This document shows, in pieces, positions 24,449 through 33,216 of a stretch of DNA of 64,000 nucleotides (its first letter is position 1; the number at the start of each line of letters is the position of its first letter). The position numbers and the translations under genes were made by a program. The notes beneath the pieces are model-generated. The model saw only the letters and a program-made list of their open reading frames with translations, searched no databases and was not told the DNA's origin. The stretch covers positions 806,001-870,000 of the forward strand of contig NZ_LT629971.1 of the NCBI RefSeq assembly GCF_900108565.1, in the 5' to 3' direction. The stretch is from Mycolicibacterium rutilum (GTDB taxonomy: Bacteria; Actinomycetota; Actinomycetes; Mycobacteriales; Mycobacteriaceae).

Positions 24449-25254
24449 CCACACCGAACGCAGACCGCAGGTCGGTCTTCATCACCGGCGCCGCCGCGGG
24501 AATCGGCCGCGCCACCGCGCTGACCTTCGCGCGCAAGGGCTATGTCGTCGGCGGCTACGACATCGACGAGGTCGGGCTCAAAACACTGGCCGACGAGATC
24601 GACCAGATGGGCGGAAGCTCTCAGACCGGGCATCTCGACGTCACCGATTCCGACGAAATGGCTAGGTGCGTCGGCGAATTCGCCGAAGCGGCCGGCGGCC
24701 GGCTCGATGTGATGATCAACAACGCGGGCATCCTGCGCGCCGGCCGGTTCGAGGAGTTGGACGTCGCGGGCCACCTCAAGGAAATCGACATCAACACCAA
24801 GGGCGTGGTGAACGGGTTGTACGCGGCCTTCCCGTACCTTCGGGACACGCGGAACTCGGTGGTGGTCAACCTGTCGTCGGCATCGGCGATCTACGGGCAG
24901 GCCGAACTCGCCAACTACAGCGCGACGAAGTTCTTCGTCCGCGGCATCACCGAGGCGCTCGACATCGAGTGGAGCCGCCACGGCATTCGCGTCATCGCGA
25001 TGTGGCCGCTGTACGTGCAGACCGCCATGACCGACAACATCAAGACCGGCACCACCGACTCGCTGGGAATCCGGCTGACCGCCCAGGACATCGCCGACGC
25101 GATCGTGGCGGCCACCGAACCCTCGGCCCTGCGCCGCGCCCTGCACCAGGTGCACTTCCCGGTCGGCTCGCAGACCAAGGTGCTGGTCGCGGGTTCGCGG
25201 TTCTCGCCGGCCTGGCTGACCCGGCTGGTCAACAAGAAGCTGGCGCACTCCTGA
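24445..25254 (+). CDS. SDR family oxidoreductase
   Basis: 269 residues. Cofactor motif TGAAAGIG near residue 15, NNAG near 93, catalytic Ser in VVNLSSASAIYGQ near 140 and Tyr/Lys in YSATKFFVRG near 155. The family resembles mycobacterial SDRs acting on hydrophobic alcohols or ketones. Coupled to the TetR gene upstream (GTGA) and to the EF-Tu domain gene downstream (stop and start share TGATG). Frame open upstream belongs to the TetR gene on another frame. Confidence 0.86.
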   Translation: MTTPNADRRSVFITGAAAGIGRATALTFARKGYVVGGYDIDEVGLKTLADEIDQMGGSSQTGHLDVTDSDEMARCVGEFAEAAGGRLDVMINNAGILRAGRFEELDVAGHLKEIDINTKGVVNGLYAAFPYLRDTRNSVVVNLSSASAIYGQAELANYSATKFFVRGITEALDIEWSRHGIRVIAMWPLYVQTAMTDNIKTGTTDSLGIRLTAQDIADAIVAATEPSALRRALHQVHFPVGSQTKVLVAGSRFSPAWLTRLVNKKLAHS

Positions 25255-25547
25255 TGTTCTCGATGACCGTTGACGAGGTGTTCGCGATCCGCAACCGCGG
25301 TGTGGTGGCGACCGGCCGCGTCACGGCAGGCACGCTGCATGTCGGCGACACCGTGCACATCAACGGCGGTCCCGGCGTCACCGTCGCGGCCATCGAGAAG
25401 TTCCGCAAGAAGCTCGACGAGGCCGCCGAGGGCGACACCGTCGGCCTGCTACTCAAAGGCCTCGAGCGCACCCAGGTCAACCGCGGCGATGTGATCACCT
25501 CCTCGGGCGAGGCTGCGCCGATCGAGTCGGTGAACGTCGTCCTCTGA
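25254..25547 (+). CDS. Stand-alone EF-Tu domain-2-like protein
   Basis: 97 residues made entirely of a translation-factor beta-barrel (domain 2): 'FSMTVDEVFAIRNRGVVATGRVTAGTLHVGDTVHI' and 'DTVGLLLKGLERTQVNRGDVIT', which mirror EF-Tu domain 2 (VEDVFTITGRGTVVTGRVE... GLLLRGixRexvxRGqVl). No GTPase domain is present. The beginning overlaps the SDR stop. Similar small proteins occur in mycobacteria without known function; a direct role in translation is doubtful. Confidence 0.75.
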   Translation: MFSMTVDEVFAIRNRGVVATGRVTAGTLHVGDTVHINGGPGVTVAAIEKFRKKLDEAAEGDTVGLLLKGLERTQVNRGDVITSSGEAAPIESVNVVL

Positions 25548-25609
25548 GGTTCGATTCGCACTGATCTCAACGGGTGACCGTGCGCGCCGTCCGGCATACG
25601 GTGCGCGAC

Positions 25610-25699
25610 ATGAACGAGGACTGGCTTGCTGTCATCGTCGGGCTGGCGCTGCTCGCGCTCGTCCTGCTCGGCGCGATCCCGGGAAGCGTGATCCCGTGA
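25610..25699 (+). CDS. 29-residue single-helix membrane peptide
   Basis: Short ORF encoding MNEDWLAVIVGLALLALVLL followed by GAIPGSVIP: an acidic start, one transmembrane helix of about 19 residues, and a short tail. Its TGA overlaps the GTG of the YeiH-type exporter gene (GTGA), so it is translationally coupled. The arrangement is reminiscent of KdpF-like small subunits that stabilise a transporter. Support is the hydrophobic helix, the clean ATG and the coupling; there is no homology evidence. Confidence 0.6.
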   Translation: MNEDWLAVIVGLALLALVLLGAIPGSVIP

Positions 25700-26802
25700 C
25701 CGATCAGGACACCCGCCCCGCCGCGCAGACCCGTGGTGTCGGCTACGCCGTCGCCGGTGTGCTCGTGGTCGTCGCACTGGGTGCCGCGACCCGGTTCCTG
25801 GAAACCCAGGTGCCGAAGTGGGCCGACGGCACCGCGTTCGAGGGCGTCGCCAAGGCAATCGAATTCCCGGTCTACGCAATCGCTTTGGGGTTGATCGGCA
25901 ACTTCGTACTGTCGCGGCTGGCCTTGCGCGACGCGCTCTCGGGTGGCTTCCGCACCGAGTTCTTCATCAAGACGGGCCTGGTGCTGCTCGGCGCGTCGAT
26001 CAACCTCAAGATCCTGGTGACCGCCGCGGGCCCGGCCATCATCCAGGCACTGCTGCTGATCTCCATCGTCTTCGGCTTCACCTGGTGGCTGGGCGGGGTG
26101 CTCAAACTCGAGGACAAGCTGCGGGCGCTGCTGGCGTCGGCGGTGTCGATCTGCGGTGTCAGCGCGGCGATCGCGGCCGCCGGTGCGGTGCAGGCCAAAC
26201 GTGAGCAGCTCGCCTACGCCGCGTCGCTGGTGATCGTGTTCGCGCTGCCGTCGATCTTCCTGTTGCCGTGGCTGGCAGACGTTTTCAACCTGTCCGACGC
26301 GGTGGCCGGGGCGTGGATCGGCGGCAACATCGACACCACGGCGGCCGTTGCCGCCGCCGGCGCCATCGCCGGCGAGCAGGCGCTGCAGATCGCGACGATC
26401 GTCAAGACCACCCAGAACGCGCTGATCGGCATCGTGGCGATTGCGCTCACCGCGTACTTCGCGCTGAAGGTGGAGCGCAAGTCGGCGGCCGAGGCCAGGC
26501 CGGGCTTCGGCCAGTTCTGGGAGCGGTTCCCGAAGTTCGTGCTCGGCTTCATCGCCGCCTCGATCGTCGGCACCCTGTATCTGCAGTGGGGCGGCGACAA
26601 ATCGGCGATCAGCACGGTCAACGATCTGCGGACCTGGTTCCTGATCTTCGCGTTCGTCGCGATCGGGCTGGAGTTCTCGCTGAAGGGCCTCAAGGAAGCC
26701 GGCTGGCGGCCGGTGGCGCTGTTCGCCTCGGCCACCGTCGTCAACATCGTCGTCGCCCTGGGCCTCGCCCTCGTGTTGTTCGGGAACTTCCACGTCGGTT
26801 AG
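25696..26802 (+). CDS. YeiH/UPF0324 family putative sulfate/anion exporter
   Basis: 368 residues, 10-11 hydrophobic helices. Family segments: 'FPVYAIALGLIGNFVLSRLALRDALSGGFRTEFFIKTGLVLLGASINLK', 'ALLASAVSICGVSAAIAAAGAVQAKREQLAYAASLVIVFALPSIFLLPWL' and 'GAWIGGNIDTTAAVAAAGAIAG', all typical of the UPF0324 family annotated as putative sulfate exporters. It starts at GTG 25696 within the stop of a 29-residue membrane-peptide gene. The transported anion is not proven for the family. Confidence 0.82.
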   Translation: MTDQDTRPAAQTRGVGYAVAGVLVVVALGAATRFLETQVPKWADGTAFEGVAKAIEFPVYAIALGLIGNFVLSRLALRDALSGGFRTEFFIKTGLVLLGASINLKILVTAAGPAIIQALLLISIVFGFTWWLGGVLKLEDKLRALLASAVSICGVSAAIAAAGAVQAKREQLAYAASLVIVFALPSIFLLPWLADVFNLSDAVAGAWIGGNIDTTAAVAAAGAIAGEQALQIATIVKTTQNALIGIVAIALTAYFALKVERKSAAEARPGFGQFWERFPKFVLGFIAASIVGTLYLQWGGDKSAISTVNDLRTWFLIFAFVAIGLEFSLKGLKEAGWRPVALFASATVVNIVVALGLALVLFGNFHVG

Positions 26803-26861
26803 TCCCGCGACGACGAGTCGCGTTGAGGAGTTCGACGTCGAAGGCAGGCTACGCTCGGCGA

Positions 26862-27782
26862 GTGGCCACACGGCTGAGTCGACGCGGCTTCCTGACGATG
26901 GCCGCAGGCGCGGCACTGCTACCCGTGGGACTCGCTGCGGGCTGCGGCGAGGACAAACCGGGCACGGTCGCCAAGGACGGTTCGGTCACCGTCCGGCACG
27001 CGTTCGGCGAGACGAAGATTCCGGCGCCGCCGACGCGGGTGGTCAGCGCGGGCCTCACCGGGCAGGACGACTTGCTGGCGCTCGGCGTGGTGCCGATCGC
27101 GGTGACCGACTGGTTCGGCGCCGAACCGTTCGCCGTATGGCCTTGGGCGCAACCGAAACTCGGCCCCGCCCAACCAGTGGTGCTCAACCTCGCCGACGGT
27201 ATCCAGGTCGAGCAGATCGCGGGGCTGCGGCCCGATCTGATCATCGCCACCAACGCGGGCCTGGATGCCGACACCTACACGCGGCTGTCGGAGATCGCGC
27301 CGACCGTCGCGCAGTCGGGCCGCGACGCCTTCTTCGAGCCGTGGCGCGACCAGGCCACCACGATCGGGCAGGCGGTCTTCAAGCACGACGAGATGCAGGC
27401 CCTGATCGCCGGCGTCGACGAGAAGTTCGCCGCCGTCCTCAGCGCCAACCCGTCGTTCGACGGGCGCACGGCCGCGCTGCTGCACGGCCGCCTCGACGCC
27501 GGCAAGGCGCGGGTGCTGACCCCGCCCTGGCGCGCCGAGTTCCTCACCGCCATGGGACTGACCGTCACCGACGACCCCGCCGCCGCCGACGTGGCGATCT
27601 GGGCCACCGAGAGCGACGAGGAGGCGGCCGCGCTGCTGGCCGATCCCGCGGTCGCGCAACGGGGTCGCGCCAACGTGTTCACCGGCAAGGAGCTCGCCGG
27701 AGCGCTGGCCTTCGCCTCGGTGCTGTCGTATCCGGTGGTGGCCGACCGGATGCCGACGCTGATCGCCGGTGCCCTCGGCTGA
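26862..27782 (+). CDS. fecB2: Iron-siderophore ABC transporter substrate-binding lipoprotein (FecB2-like)
   Basis: 306 residues. The N-terminus has a twin-arginine motif (SRRGFLTMAAG) and a lipobox LAAGC, giving a Tat-exported lipoprotein anchored to the membrane. The mature domain is a FepB/FecB-type siderophore-binding fold: 'PPTRVVSAGLTGQDDLLALGVVPIAVTDWFG' and 'IQVEQIAGLRPDLIIATNAGL'. In M. tuberculosis Rv0265c (fecB2) lies beside kipI/kipA homologues, as here. It probably binds carboxymycobactin or a xenosiderophore. GTG 26862 is the start; permease genes are not in the window. Confidence 0.82.
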   Translation: MATRLSRRGFLTMAAGAALLPVGLAAGCGEDKPGTVAKDGSVTVRHAFGETKIPAPPTRVVSAGLTGQDDLLALGVVPIAVTDWFGAEPFAVWPWAQPKLGPAQPVVLNLADGIQVEQIAGLRPDLIIATNAGLDADTYTRLSEIAPTVAQSGRDAFFEPWRDQATTIGQAVFKHDEMQALIAGVDEKFAAVLSANPSFDGRTAALLHGRLDAGKARVLTPPWRAEFLTAMGLTVTDDPAAADVAIWATESDEEAAALLADPAVAQRGRANVFTGKELAGALAFASVLSYPVVADRMPTLIAGALG

Positions 27783-27794
27783 GAAGATGTCCCG

Positions 27795-28496
27795 GTGACC
27801 GCCACCGGACCGACCGCGCCCCGCGGCTTCGCGACCACCGGATCCGCCTACTACCCGACGCTCGTCGCGGTATTCACGGGCCTGGTGCTGATCTCCAACG
27901 TGGCGGCGACGAAGGGCATCGCGTTCGGCCCGATCCTCGGGGACTGGTCGCTGATCACCGATGGTGGCTTCATCGTCTTCCCGCTCACCTACGTGATCGG
28001 CGACGTGCTCTCCGAGGTGTACGGCTTCCGCGCGACCCGGCGCGCCATCTACATCGCGTTCGCGATGGAGGCGCTCGCCGCATTCACGTTCTGGCTCACC
28101 GCCGTGCTGCCCGCCGCCGACTTCTACACCAACCAGGCGGCGTTCGAGGCGGTCGTCAAACCGTTCACCCAGTTGATCATCGCGGGCCTGGCCGGGTTCA
28201 TCGTCGGGCAGACGCTCAACGCGTGGGTCGTCGTCAAGATCAAGGAGCGGGTCGGCGAGAAGCAGCTGTGGGCGCGGCTGATCGGGTCGACGGTCGTCGG
28301 CGAGTTCGCCGACACCCTGGTGTTCTGCAGCATCGCCGCCGGCGCGATCGGGATCGCGACGTGGCCCGACTTCCTCACCTACGTCGCTCTGGGCTGGATG
28401 TACAAGACCGCGGTCGAGATCGTCGTGCTCCCGGTGACCTACCGCGTCATCGCCCACGTCAAGCGCAACGAACCGACATATCAGCCCGCCGATTGA
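27795..28496 (+). CDS. Queuosine precursor transporter (YhhQ family)
   Basis: 233 residues with six transmembrane helices. Family hallmarks are present: 'GLVLISNVAATKGIAFGP', 'GGFIVFPLTYVIGDVLSEVYGFRATRRAIYIAF' and 'SAVVGEFADTLVFCSIA'-type segment reading STVVGEFADTLVFCSIAAG. YhhQ proteins take up 7-deazaguanine precursors of the tRNA base queuosine; no tgt or queG gene lies nearby, so salvage of queuine or preQ1 is inferred. GTG start 12 bases after fecB2 suggests co-transcription. Confidence 0.85.
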   Translation: MTATGPTAPRGFATTGSAYYPTLVAVFTGLVLISNVAATKGIAFGPILGDWSLITDGGFIVFPLTYVIGDVLSEVYGFRATRRAIYIAFAMEALAAFTFWLTAVLPAADFYTNQAAFEAVVKPFTQLIIAGLAGFIVGQTLNAWVVVKIKERVGEKQLWARLIGSTVVGEFADTLVFCSIAAGAIGIATWPDFLTYVALGWMYKTAVEIVVLPVTYRVIAHVKRNEPTYQPAD

Positions 28497-28570
28497 GGCT
28501 TCGTTAAGGCTCCTCTGGCAAGGCTCGCAGAGCGCGTGTACCGGTAGCTACTCGCGGGTAAGTTCGGGCC

Positions 28571-29263
28571 ATGAGCGTGACAGCCGATGTGGTGGACCGA
28601 CGAAAGCTCGGCACCGTGCATGACTATGGCGACCAGGCGCTGCTGCTCGAGTTCGACAGCACCGCCGAAGTGTTGGCGTGGATGGACGCGATCCGGCGGG
28701 CCGAGTTGCTCGGCGTGCTCGACATCGTGCCCGCCGCGCGCACCATCCTGGTCAAACTGGCCGGCCCGCGGTATCAGGCGCCGACGCGGCAGCGCCTCGG
28801 CACCTTGCGGATCGAGGCCGACCTCGACGCCGAACTGGCCGCGCCGGGTGATCGCACCGCCGACGTCACCATCGACGTCGTCTACGACGGTCCCGACCTC
28901 GACGAGGTCGCCCAGCTCACCGGGCTGACCCCCGAGCAGGTCGTCGCCGCACACACCGGCAAGCTGTGGCGCGTCGGATTCGGCGGCTTCGCACCGGGTT
29001 TCGCCTACCTGGTCGGTGGTGACGAGCGGTTGGAGGTGCCGCGCCGCGCCGAACCTCGCACCAAGGTGCCCGCGGGCGCCGTCGGTCTGGCCGGCGAGTT
29101 CAGCGGCGTCTACCCGCGGGAGTCGCCCGGCGGGTGGCAGCTGATCGGCCGCATCTCGCAGGACCAGGCCCCGCTGTGGGACATCGACCGCGACCCGCCC
29201 GCGCTGCTGACGTCGGGGCTGTGGGTGCAGTTCCGGGCGGTTCAGGACGGAGCCGGGTCATGA
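28571..29263 (+). CDS. pxpB: 5-oxoprolinase subunit B (PxpB/KipI)
   Basis: 230 residues of the KipI/AHS1 allophanate-hydrolase-related domain: '[27 protein letters not shown]' at the start and the conserved '[76 protein letters not shown]' core cut here into its segments [16 protein letters not shown] and PAGAVGLAG. With PxpA and PxpC it forms ATP-dependent 5-oxoproline hydrolase. It overlaps the pxpC gene by ATGA. No pxpA is found in the window. Homologue of M. tuberculosis Rv0264c. Confidence 0.9.
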   Translation: MSVTADVVDRRKLGTVHDYGDQALLLEFDSTAEVLAWMDAIRRAELLGVLDIVPAARTILVKLAGPRYQAPTRQRLGTLRIEADLDAELAAPGDRTADVTIDVVYDGPDLDEVAQLTGLTPEQVVAAHTGKLWRVGFGGFAPGFAYLVGGDERLEVPRRAEPRTKVPAGAVGLAGEFSGVYPRESPGGWQLIGRISQDQAPLWDIDRDPPALLTSGLWVQFRAVQDGAGS

Positions 29264-30156
29264 CCGCGACGCTGGAGATCCTGCGGTCGGGCCCGCTGTC
29301 GCTGATCGAGGATCTGGGCAGGCCCGGGCTGGCGCACATGGGGGTCGGGCGCTCCGGCGCCGCCGACCGCCGCTCGCACACGCTGGCCAACCGGCTCGTC
29401 GCCAACCCCGGTGAGCACGCCACGATCGAGGTGACCTTCGGCGGCCTGGCCGCACGCGTGCGCGGTGCGGGCAAGGAGGGCGTCGCGATCGCGGTGACGG
29501 GTGCGGACACCGACCCGGCCGTCAACGGGGTCCCGTTCGGCACCAACAGCATTCACTACGCCCACGACGGCGAGGTGATCACGCTCGGCGCGCCGCACTC
29601 CGGGCTGCGCACCTACCTGGCGGTGCGCGGCGGCATCGACGTCGAGCCGGTGCTCGGCTCGCGGTCCTACGACGTGATGTCGGCGATCGGTCCGCTGCCG
29701 CTGCAACCCGGCGACGTGCTGCCGATCGGCGCGCACACGGACGAATTCCCCGAACTCGATCAGGCGCCGGTCGCGGCGATCGAGAACGACATCGTCGAGC
29801 TGAACGTGGTGCCGGGCCCGCGCGACGACTGGTTCGTCGACCCCGACGTGCTGACCCGGACCAACTGGATGGCCACCAACAAGGGCGACCGGGTCGGCAT
29901 GCGGCTGGTCGGCATGCCGCTCGAGTACCGCTGGCCGGACCGCCAGCTGCCGAGCGAGGGTGTGATGCGTGGTGCAATCCAGGTGCCGGCCAACGGTTTT
30001 CCGGTGATCCTGGGACCGGACCATCCGGTCACCGGCGGTTACCCGGTGATCGGTGTCGTCGCTGACGAGGACATCGACAAGGTGGCCCAGGTCCGGCCCG
30101 GACAGACGGTGCGGATGCACTGGACGCGGCCGCGGCGGCCGTTCGACGACGCCTGA
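29260..30156 (+). CDS. pxpC: 5-oxoprolinase subunit C (PxpC/KipA), biotin-dependent carboxyltransferase family
   Basis: 298 residues of the KipA/AHS2 domain: '[30 protein letters not shown]' near the start, '[21 protein letters not shown]' mid-protein, and '[42 protein letters not shown]' toward the end, here seen as motifs RSYD, PSEG and GAIQVP. Partner of the product of the overlapping upstream gene in ATP-dependent opening of 5-oxoproline. Homologue of M. tuberculosis Rv0263c. The acetyltransferase gene follows after 44 bases. Confidence 0.9.
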   Translation: MTATLEILRSGPLSLIEDLGRPGLAHMGVGRSGAADRRSHTLANRLVANPGEHATIEVTFGGLAARVRGAGKEGVAIAVTGADTDPAVNGVPFGTNSIHYAHDGEVITLGAPHSGLRTYLAVRGGIDVEPVLGSRSYDVMSAIGPLPLQPGDVLPIGAHTDEFPELDQAPVAAIENDIVELNVVPGPRDDWFVDPDVLTRTNWMATNKGDRVGMRLVGMPLEYRWPDRQLPSEGVMRGAIQVPANGFPVILGPDHPVTGGYPVIGVVADEDIDKVAQVRPGQTVRMHWTRPRRPFDDA

Positions 30157-30188
30157 GCGTTGGTACAGACAGCGGTGCCGTGCGCTGG

Positions 30189-30782
<594 letters not shown>

Positions 30783-30824
30783 TCTGTGGTTCACAACGGG
30801 GTCGCGCGGCCGGTGAGAGGAAGT

Positions 30825-30839
30825 TCACGGCGGGGTCAC
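30825..30839. promoter_or_regulatory. GlnR-like element TCACGGCGGGGTCAC (AC-n9-AC)
   Basis: Fits the mycobacterial GlnR pattern AC-n9-AC and matches the element upstream of nirB at 12 of 15 positions. It lies 125 bases before the HemD-like gene. GlnR control of nirBD and its companion genes is reported in mycobacteria; binding here is inferred. Confidence 0.5.
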
Positions 30840-30883
30840 GGCCAGGCACGTTGAGGCAATAATGCCTGCTTAACGTGGTTGCC

Positions 30884-30967
30884 ATGAGTGTCCACGACCG
30901 GTCGACACGTCGGCGCAATTGCCGGGTAACCGCTCGGAAACATGCGCTGAATACACAGGGCACATGA
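30884..30967 (+). CDS. Possible 27-residue upstream ORF coupled to the HemD-like gene
   Basis: ATG 30884 opens a short frame, MSVHDRSTRRRNCRVTARKH ending ALNTQGT, whose TGA overlaps the ATG of the HemD-like gene by 4 bases. It is strongly basic (8 Arg/Lys) and has a single Cys. It could be a leader peptide that couples translation to the regulator gene. There is no homology or strong ribosome site, so it may also be chance. Confidence 0.35.
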   Translation: MSVHDRSTRRRNCRVTARKHALNTQGT

Positions 30968-32112
30968 GTGCGCCCGACTGGGCACCGCTCACCGGATTCC
31001 GGGTGGCGGTGACCTCCGCCCGCCGTGCCGACGAACTGAGCGCGCTGCTGCAACGCCGCGGCGCGACCGTCACGAGCGCCGCCGCGATCACGATGGTGCC
31101 GCTGCCCGACGACGACGCGCTGCGCTCCCACACCGAAGGCCTGATCGCCGCGCCGCCCGACATCGTCATCGCGACCACGGGCATCGGGTTGCGCGGCTGG
31201 ATCGCGGCGGCCGACGGCTGGGGGCTGGCCGGTGATCTGATCACCGCGCTCGGCAAGGCCCGCGTCGTCTCCCGCGGCCCGAAGGCGACCGGCGCGCTGC
31301 GGGCGGCGGGGTTGCCCGAGGAGTGGTCACCGGATTCGGAGTCCTCGCGCGAACTGCTGCACTATCTCGTCGAGGGCGGCATCGCGGGTCAGCGCATCGC
31401 GGTCCAGCTGCACGGCGCGACCGAAGAGTGGGACCCGTTCCCCGAGTTCCTCGACGAGCTGCGCGCCGCCGGTGCCGACGTCGTGCCGATCCGGGTGTAC
31501 CGGTGGCATCCCGCCCCGCGCAACGGCGACTTCGACCAGCTCGTCGCCGGGATCGCCGACGGCAAGTTCGACGCGGTGAGCTTCACCTCGGCGCCCGCGG
31601 TGGCGTCGATGTTGTTGCGCGCCACCGAGATGGGCATCGAAAACCGGGTGCTTGCCGCGTTGCGGGGTGACGTGCACGCGATGTGCGTCGGCCCGGTGAC
31701 GGCGCGTCCCCTGGTGCGGCTCGGGGTGCCGACCTCGGCGCCCGAGCGGATGCGGTTGGGGGCGTTGGCCCGTCACATCACCGACGAGCTGCCGCTGCTG
31801 TGCGCCCGCACCGTGCGGGTCGCCGGTCATGTGCTCGAGATCCGCGGCACCTGCGTGCTGGTCGACGGTGTGGTCAAGGCGGTGTCGCCTGCCGGGATGG
31901 CGACGATCCGCGCCCTGGCCCACCGGCCCGGCGCGGTGGTGTCACGCACCGACCTGTTGCGCGCGTTGCCGGGCACCGGCACCGACACCCACGCCGTGGA
32001 GACGGCGGTGCTGCGGCTGCGAACGGCGTTGGGCGACAAGAACATCGTGTCGACGGTCGTGAAGCGCGGTTACCGGCTGGCCGTCGAGGACACCCTGGCG
32101 CAGGCGCAATGA
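30964..32112 (+). CDS. Uroporphyrinogen-III synthase-like protein with C-terminal winged-helix DNA-binding domain
   Basis: 382 residues. Residues 10-265 form a HemD domain ('LTGFRVAVTSARRADELSALLQRRGATV', 'FTSAPAVASMLLRATEMG', 'MCVGPVTARPL'), and residues 280-382 an OmpR-type winged helix ('VSPAGMATIRALAHRPGAVVSRTDLLRALPGTGTDTHAVETAVLRLR', shown by RTDLLRALPG and VKRGYRL). Homologue of M. tuberculosis Rv0260c. Such HemD-regulator fusions are linked to nitrate/nitrite assimilation and could both supply the siroheme precursor and sense it. Coupled by ATGA to cbiX. Catalytic competence of the HemD part is not certain. Confidence 0.87.
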   Translation: MSAPDWAPLTGFRVAVTSARRADELSALLQRRGATVTSAAAITMVPLPDDDALRSHTEGLIAAPPDIVIATTGIGLRGWIAAADGWGLAGDLITALGKARVVSRGPKATGALRAAGLPEEWSPDSESSRELLHYLVEGGIAGQRIAVQLHGATEEWDPFPEFLDELRAAGADVVPIRVYRWHPAPRNGDFDQLVAGIADGKFDAVSFTSAPAVASMLLRATEMGIENRVLAALRGDVHAMCVGPVTARPLVRLGVPTSAPERMRLGALARHITDELPLLCARTVRVAGHVLEIRGTCVLVDGVVKAVSPAGMATIRALAHRPGAVVSRTDLLRALPGTGTDTHAVETAVLRLRTALGDKNIVSTVVKRGYRLAVEDTLAQAQ

Positions 32113-32789
32113 GCCTGCTGTTGGTGGCGCACGGCACCCGCAAACGTACCGGTGTCACGCTGATCGGGTCGCTGGCCGAGCGGGTGGCCGAGACGCTGGA
32201 CTCGCCGGTGCACGTGGCGTTCGTCGACGTGCTGGGGCCGACGCCGAGCGAGGTGCTGCAGACGTTGTCGGACCGCACCACCCTGGTGCCGGCGTTCCTG
32301 TCGCGCGGTTATCACGTCAGCACCGACATCCCCGCGCATGTCGCGGCCAGCGGGCATCCGGCGGTCACCGTCACCGAGGCGCTGGGGCCGAGCCCGCAGC
32401 TGGTCCGTGTGCTGGTCGACCGTTTGCTCGAATGCGGTTGGCGCCCGGGCGATTCGGTGGTCCTGGCAGCGGCGGGTACGTCGGATCTGCGGGCGCTGTC
32501 GGATCTGCGGCGCACCTCGACGCTGCTGTCGGCGGTGATCGGCGACCGGGTCGAACTGGCCTACGCCGCGACCGGGGAACCCAAGGTTGCCGACGCCGTG
32601 GCCCGGTTACGCCGCCGCGGCGCGCGCCGCGTCGTGGTCGCGTCGTACCTGTTGGCGGAGGGACTGTTCCAGGACCGGTTGCGGCTCAGCGGGGCCGACG
32701 CGGTGGCCGATCCGCTGGGCACACACCCGGCGCTGGTCCGGCTGATCGTCAACCGGTTCCGCCGCGCGCGGGTGCCCGTCGCGGCCTGA
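32109..32789 (+). CDS. cbiX: Sirohydrochlorin chelatase-like protein CbiX
   Basis: 226 residues with two CbiX-like halves. The first retains the metal/substrate histidines (LLLVAHGTRKRTGV, His8, and SRGYHVSTDIP near residue 62). In the second half the matching motif reads VVLAAAGTSDL, without histidine, so only one half looks catalytic. It would insert Fe2+ (or Co2+) into sirohydrochlorin, giving siroheme for NirB encoded just beyond. Homologue of M. tuberculosis Rv0259c. It ends 79 bases from convergent nirD, and the gap is filled by a large inverted repeat. Confidence 0.87.
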   Translation: MSLLLVAHGTRKRTGVTLIGSLAERVAETLDSPVHVAFVDVLGPTPSEVLQTLSDRTTLVPAFLSRGYHVSTDIPAHVAASGHPAVTVTEALGPSPQLVRVLVDRLLECGWRPGDSVVLAAAGTSDLRALSDLRRTSTLLSAVIGDRVELAYAATGEPKVADAVARLRRRGARRVVVASYLLAEGLFQDRLRLSGADAVADPLGTHPALVRLIVNRFRRARVPVAA

Positions 32790-32868
32790 CTTTCTCCGGC
32801 GAGCAGACGCAAAAGTGCCCCTTTTCGCCGGTTTTTAGGTAGTTTTGCGTCTGCTCGCGCCGGGAAAG
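32790..32868. terminator. 79-base inverted repeat, likely bidirectional terminator between cbiX and nirD
   Basis: A perfect 16-base arm GCGAGCAGACGCAAAA at 32799-32814 pairs with TTTTGCGTCTGCTCGC at 32843-32858 across a 28-base loop. Pairing resumes at CTTTC (32790-32794) with GAAAG (32864-32868), so the structure fills the whole gap between convergent stops. The U-rich inner parts (CTTTT, GGTTTTT) support termination in both directions. Confidence 0.75.
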
Positions 32869-33216
32869 TCAGGCGCCGATCTCCACGTGACCGTCGTCGG
32901 TCAGCCGCGTCGGGTACACCGGCAGCGCGACCGTCGGGTCGTCCAGGCACACCCCGTCGTCGAGGGCGAACGCCTGCTTCTTGATCGGCGACTGCACGGT
33001 CGGGCGGCCGCCGCGGTCCCCGACGATCCCGCGCGACATCACCGCGGCACCGGAGAACGGGTCGATGTTGCCCACCGCCCGCAGCGATCCGTCGTCGAGG
33101 CGGAACAGCGCCGCCTGCGCGCCGTCGGGCAGCAGCACCCCGACCCCGCGGTTGACGATCAGATAGTCGTACCTGCAGGCGGTGGTCCACACCTGGATAT
33201 CGTTGGCCAGACTCAT
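32869..33216 (-). CDS. nirD: Nitrite reductase small subunit NirD
   Basis: 115 residues of the NirD Rieske-like fold, which in this family lacks the Cys/His cluster ligands: 'VLLPDGAQAALFRLDDGSLRAVGNIDPFSGAAVMSRGIVGDRGGRPTVQSPIKKQAFALDDGVCLDDP', with the visible signature NIDPFSGAAVMSRGIVGD. It partners NirB in NADH-dependent nitrite reduction to ammonium. ATG 33216 overlaps the nirB stop (ATGA). Homologue of M. tuberculosis Rv0253. Confidence 0.93.
   Translation of the reverse strand: MSLANDIQVWTTACRYDYLIVNRGVGVLLPDGAQAALFRLDDGSLRAVGNIDPFSGAAVMSRGIVGDRGGRPTVQSPIKKQAFALDDGVCLDDPTVALPVYPTRLTDDGHVEIGA

Noticed and set aside
27783..28570. preQ1 or other riboswitch near the queuosine-precursor transporter
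   Set aside because: The gap to fecB2 is only 12 bases and no structured leader is present.
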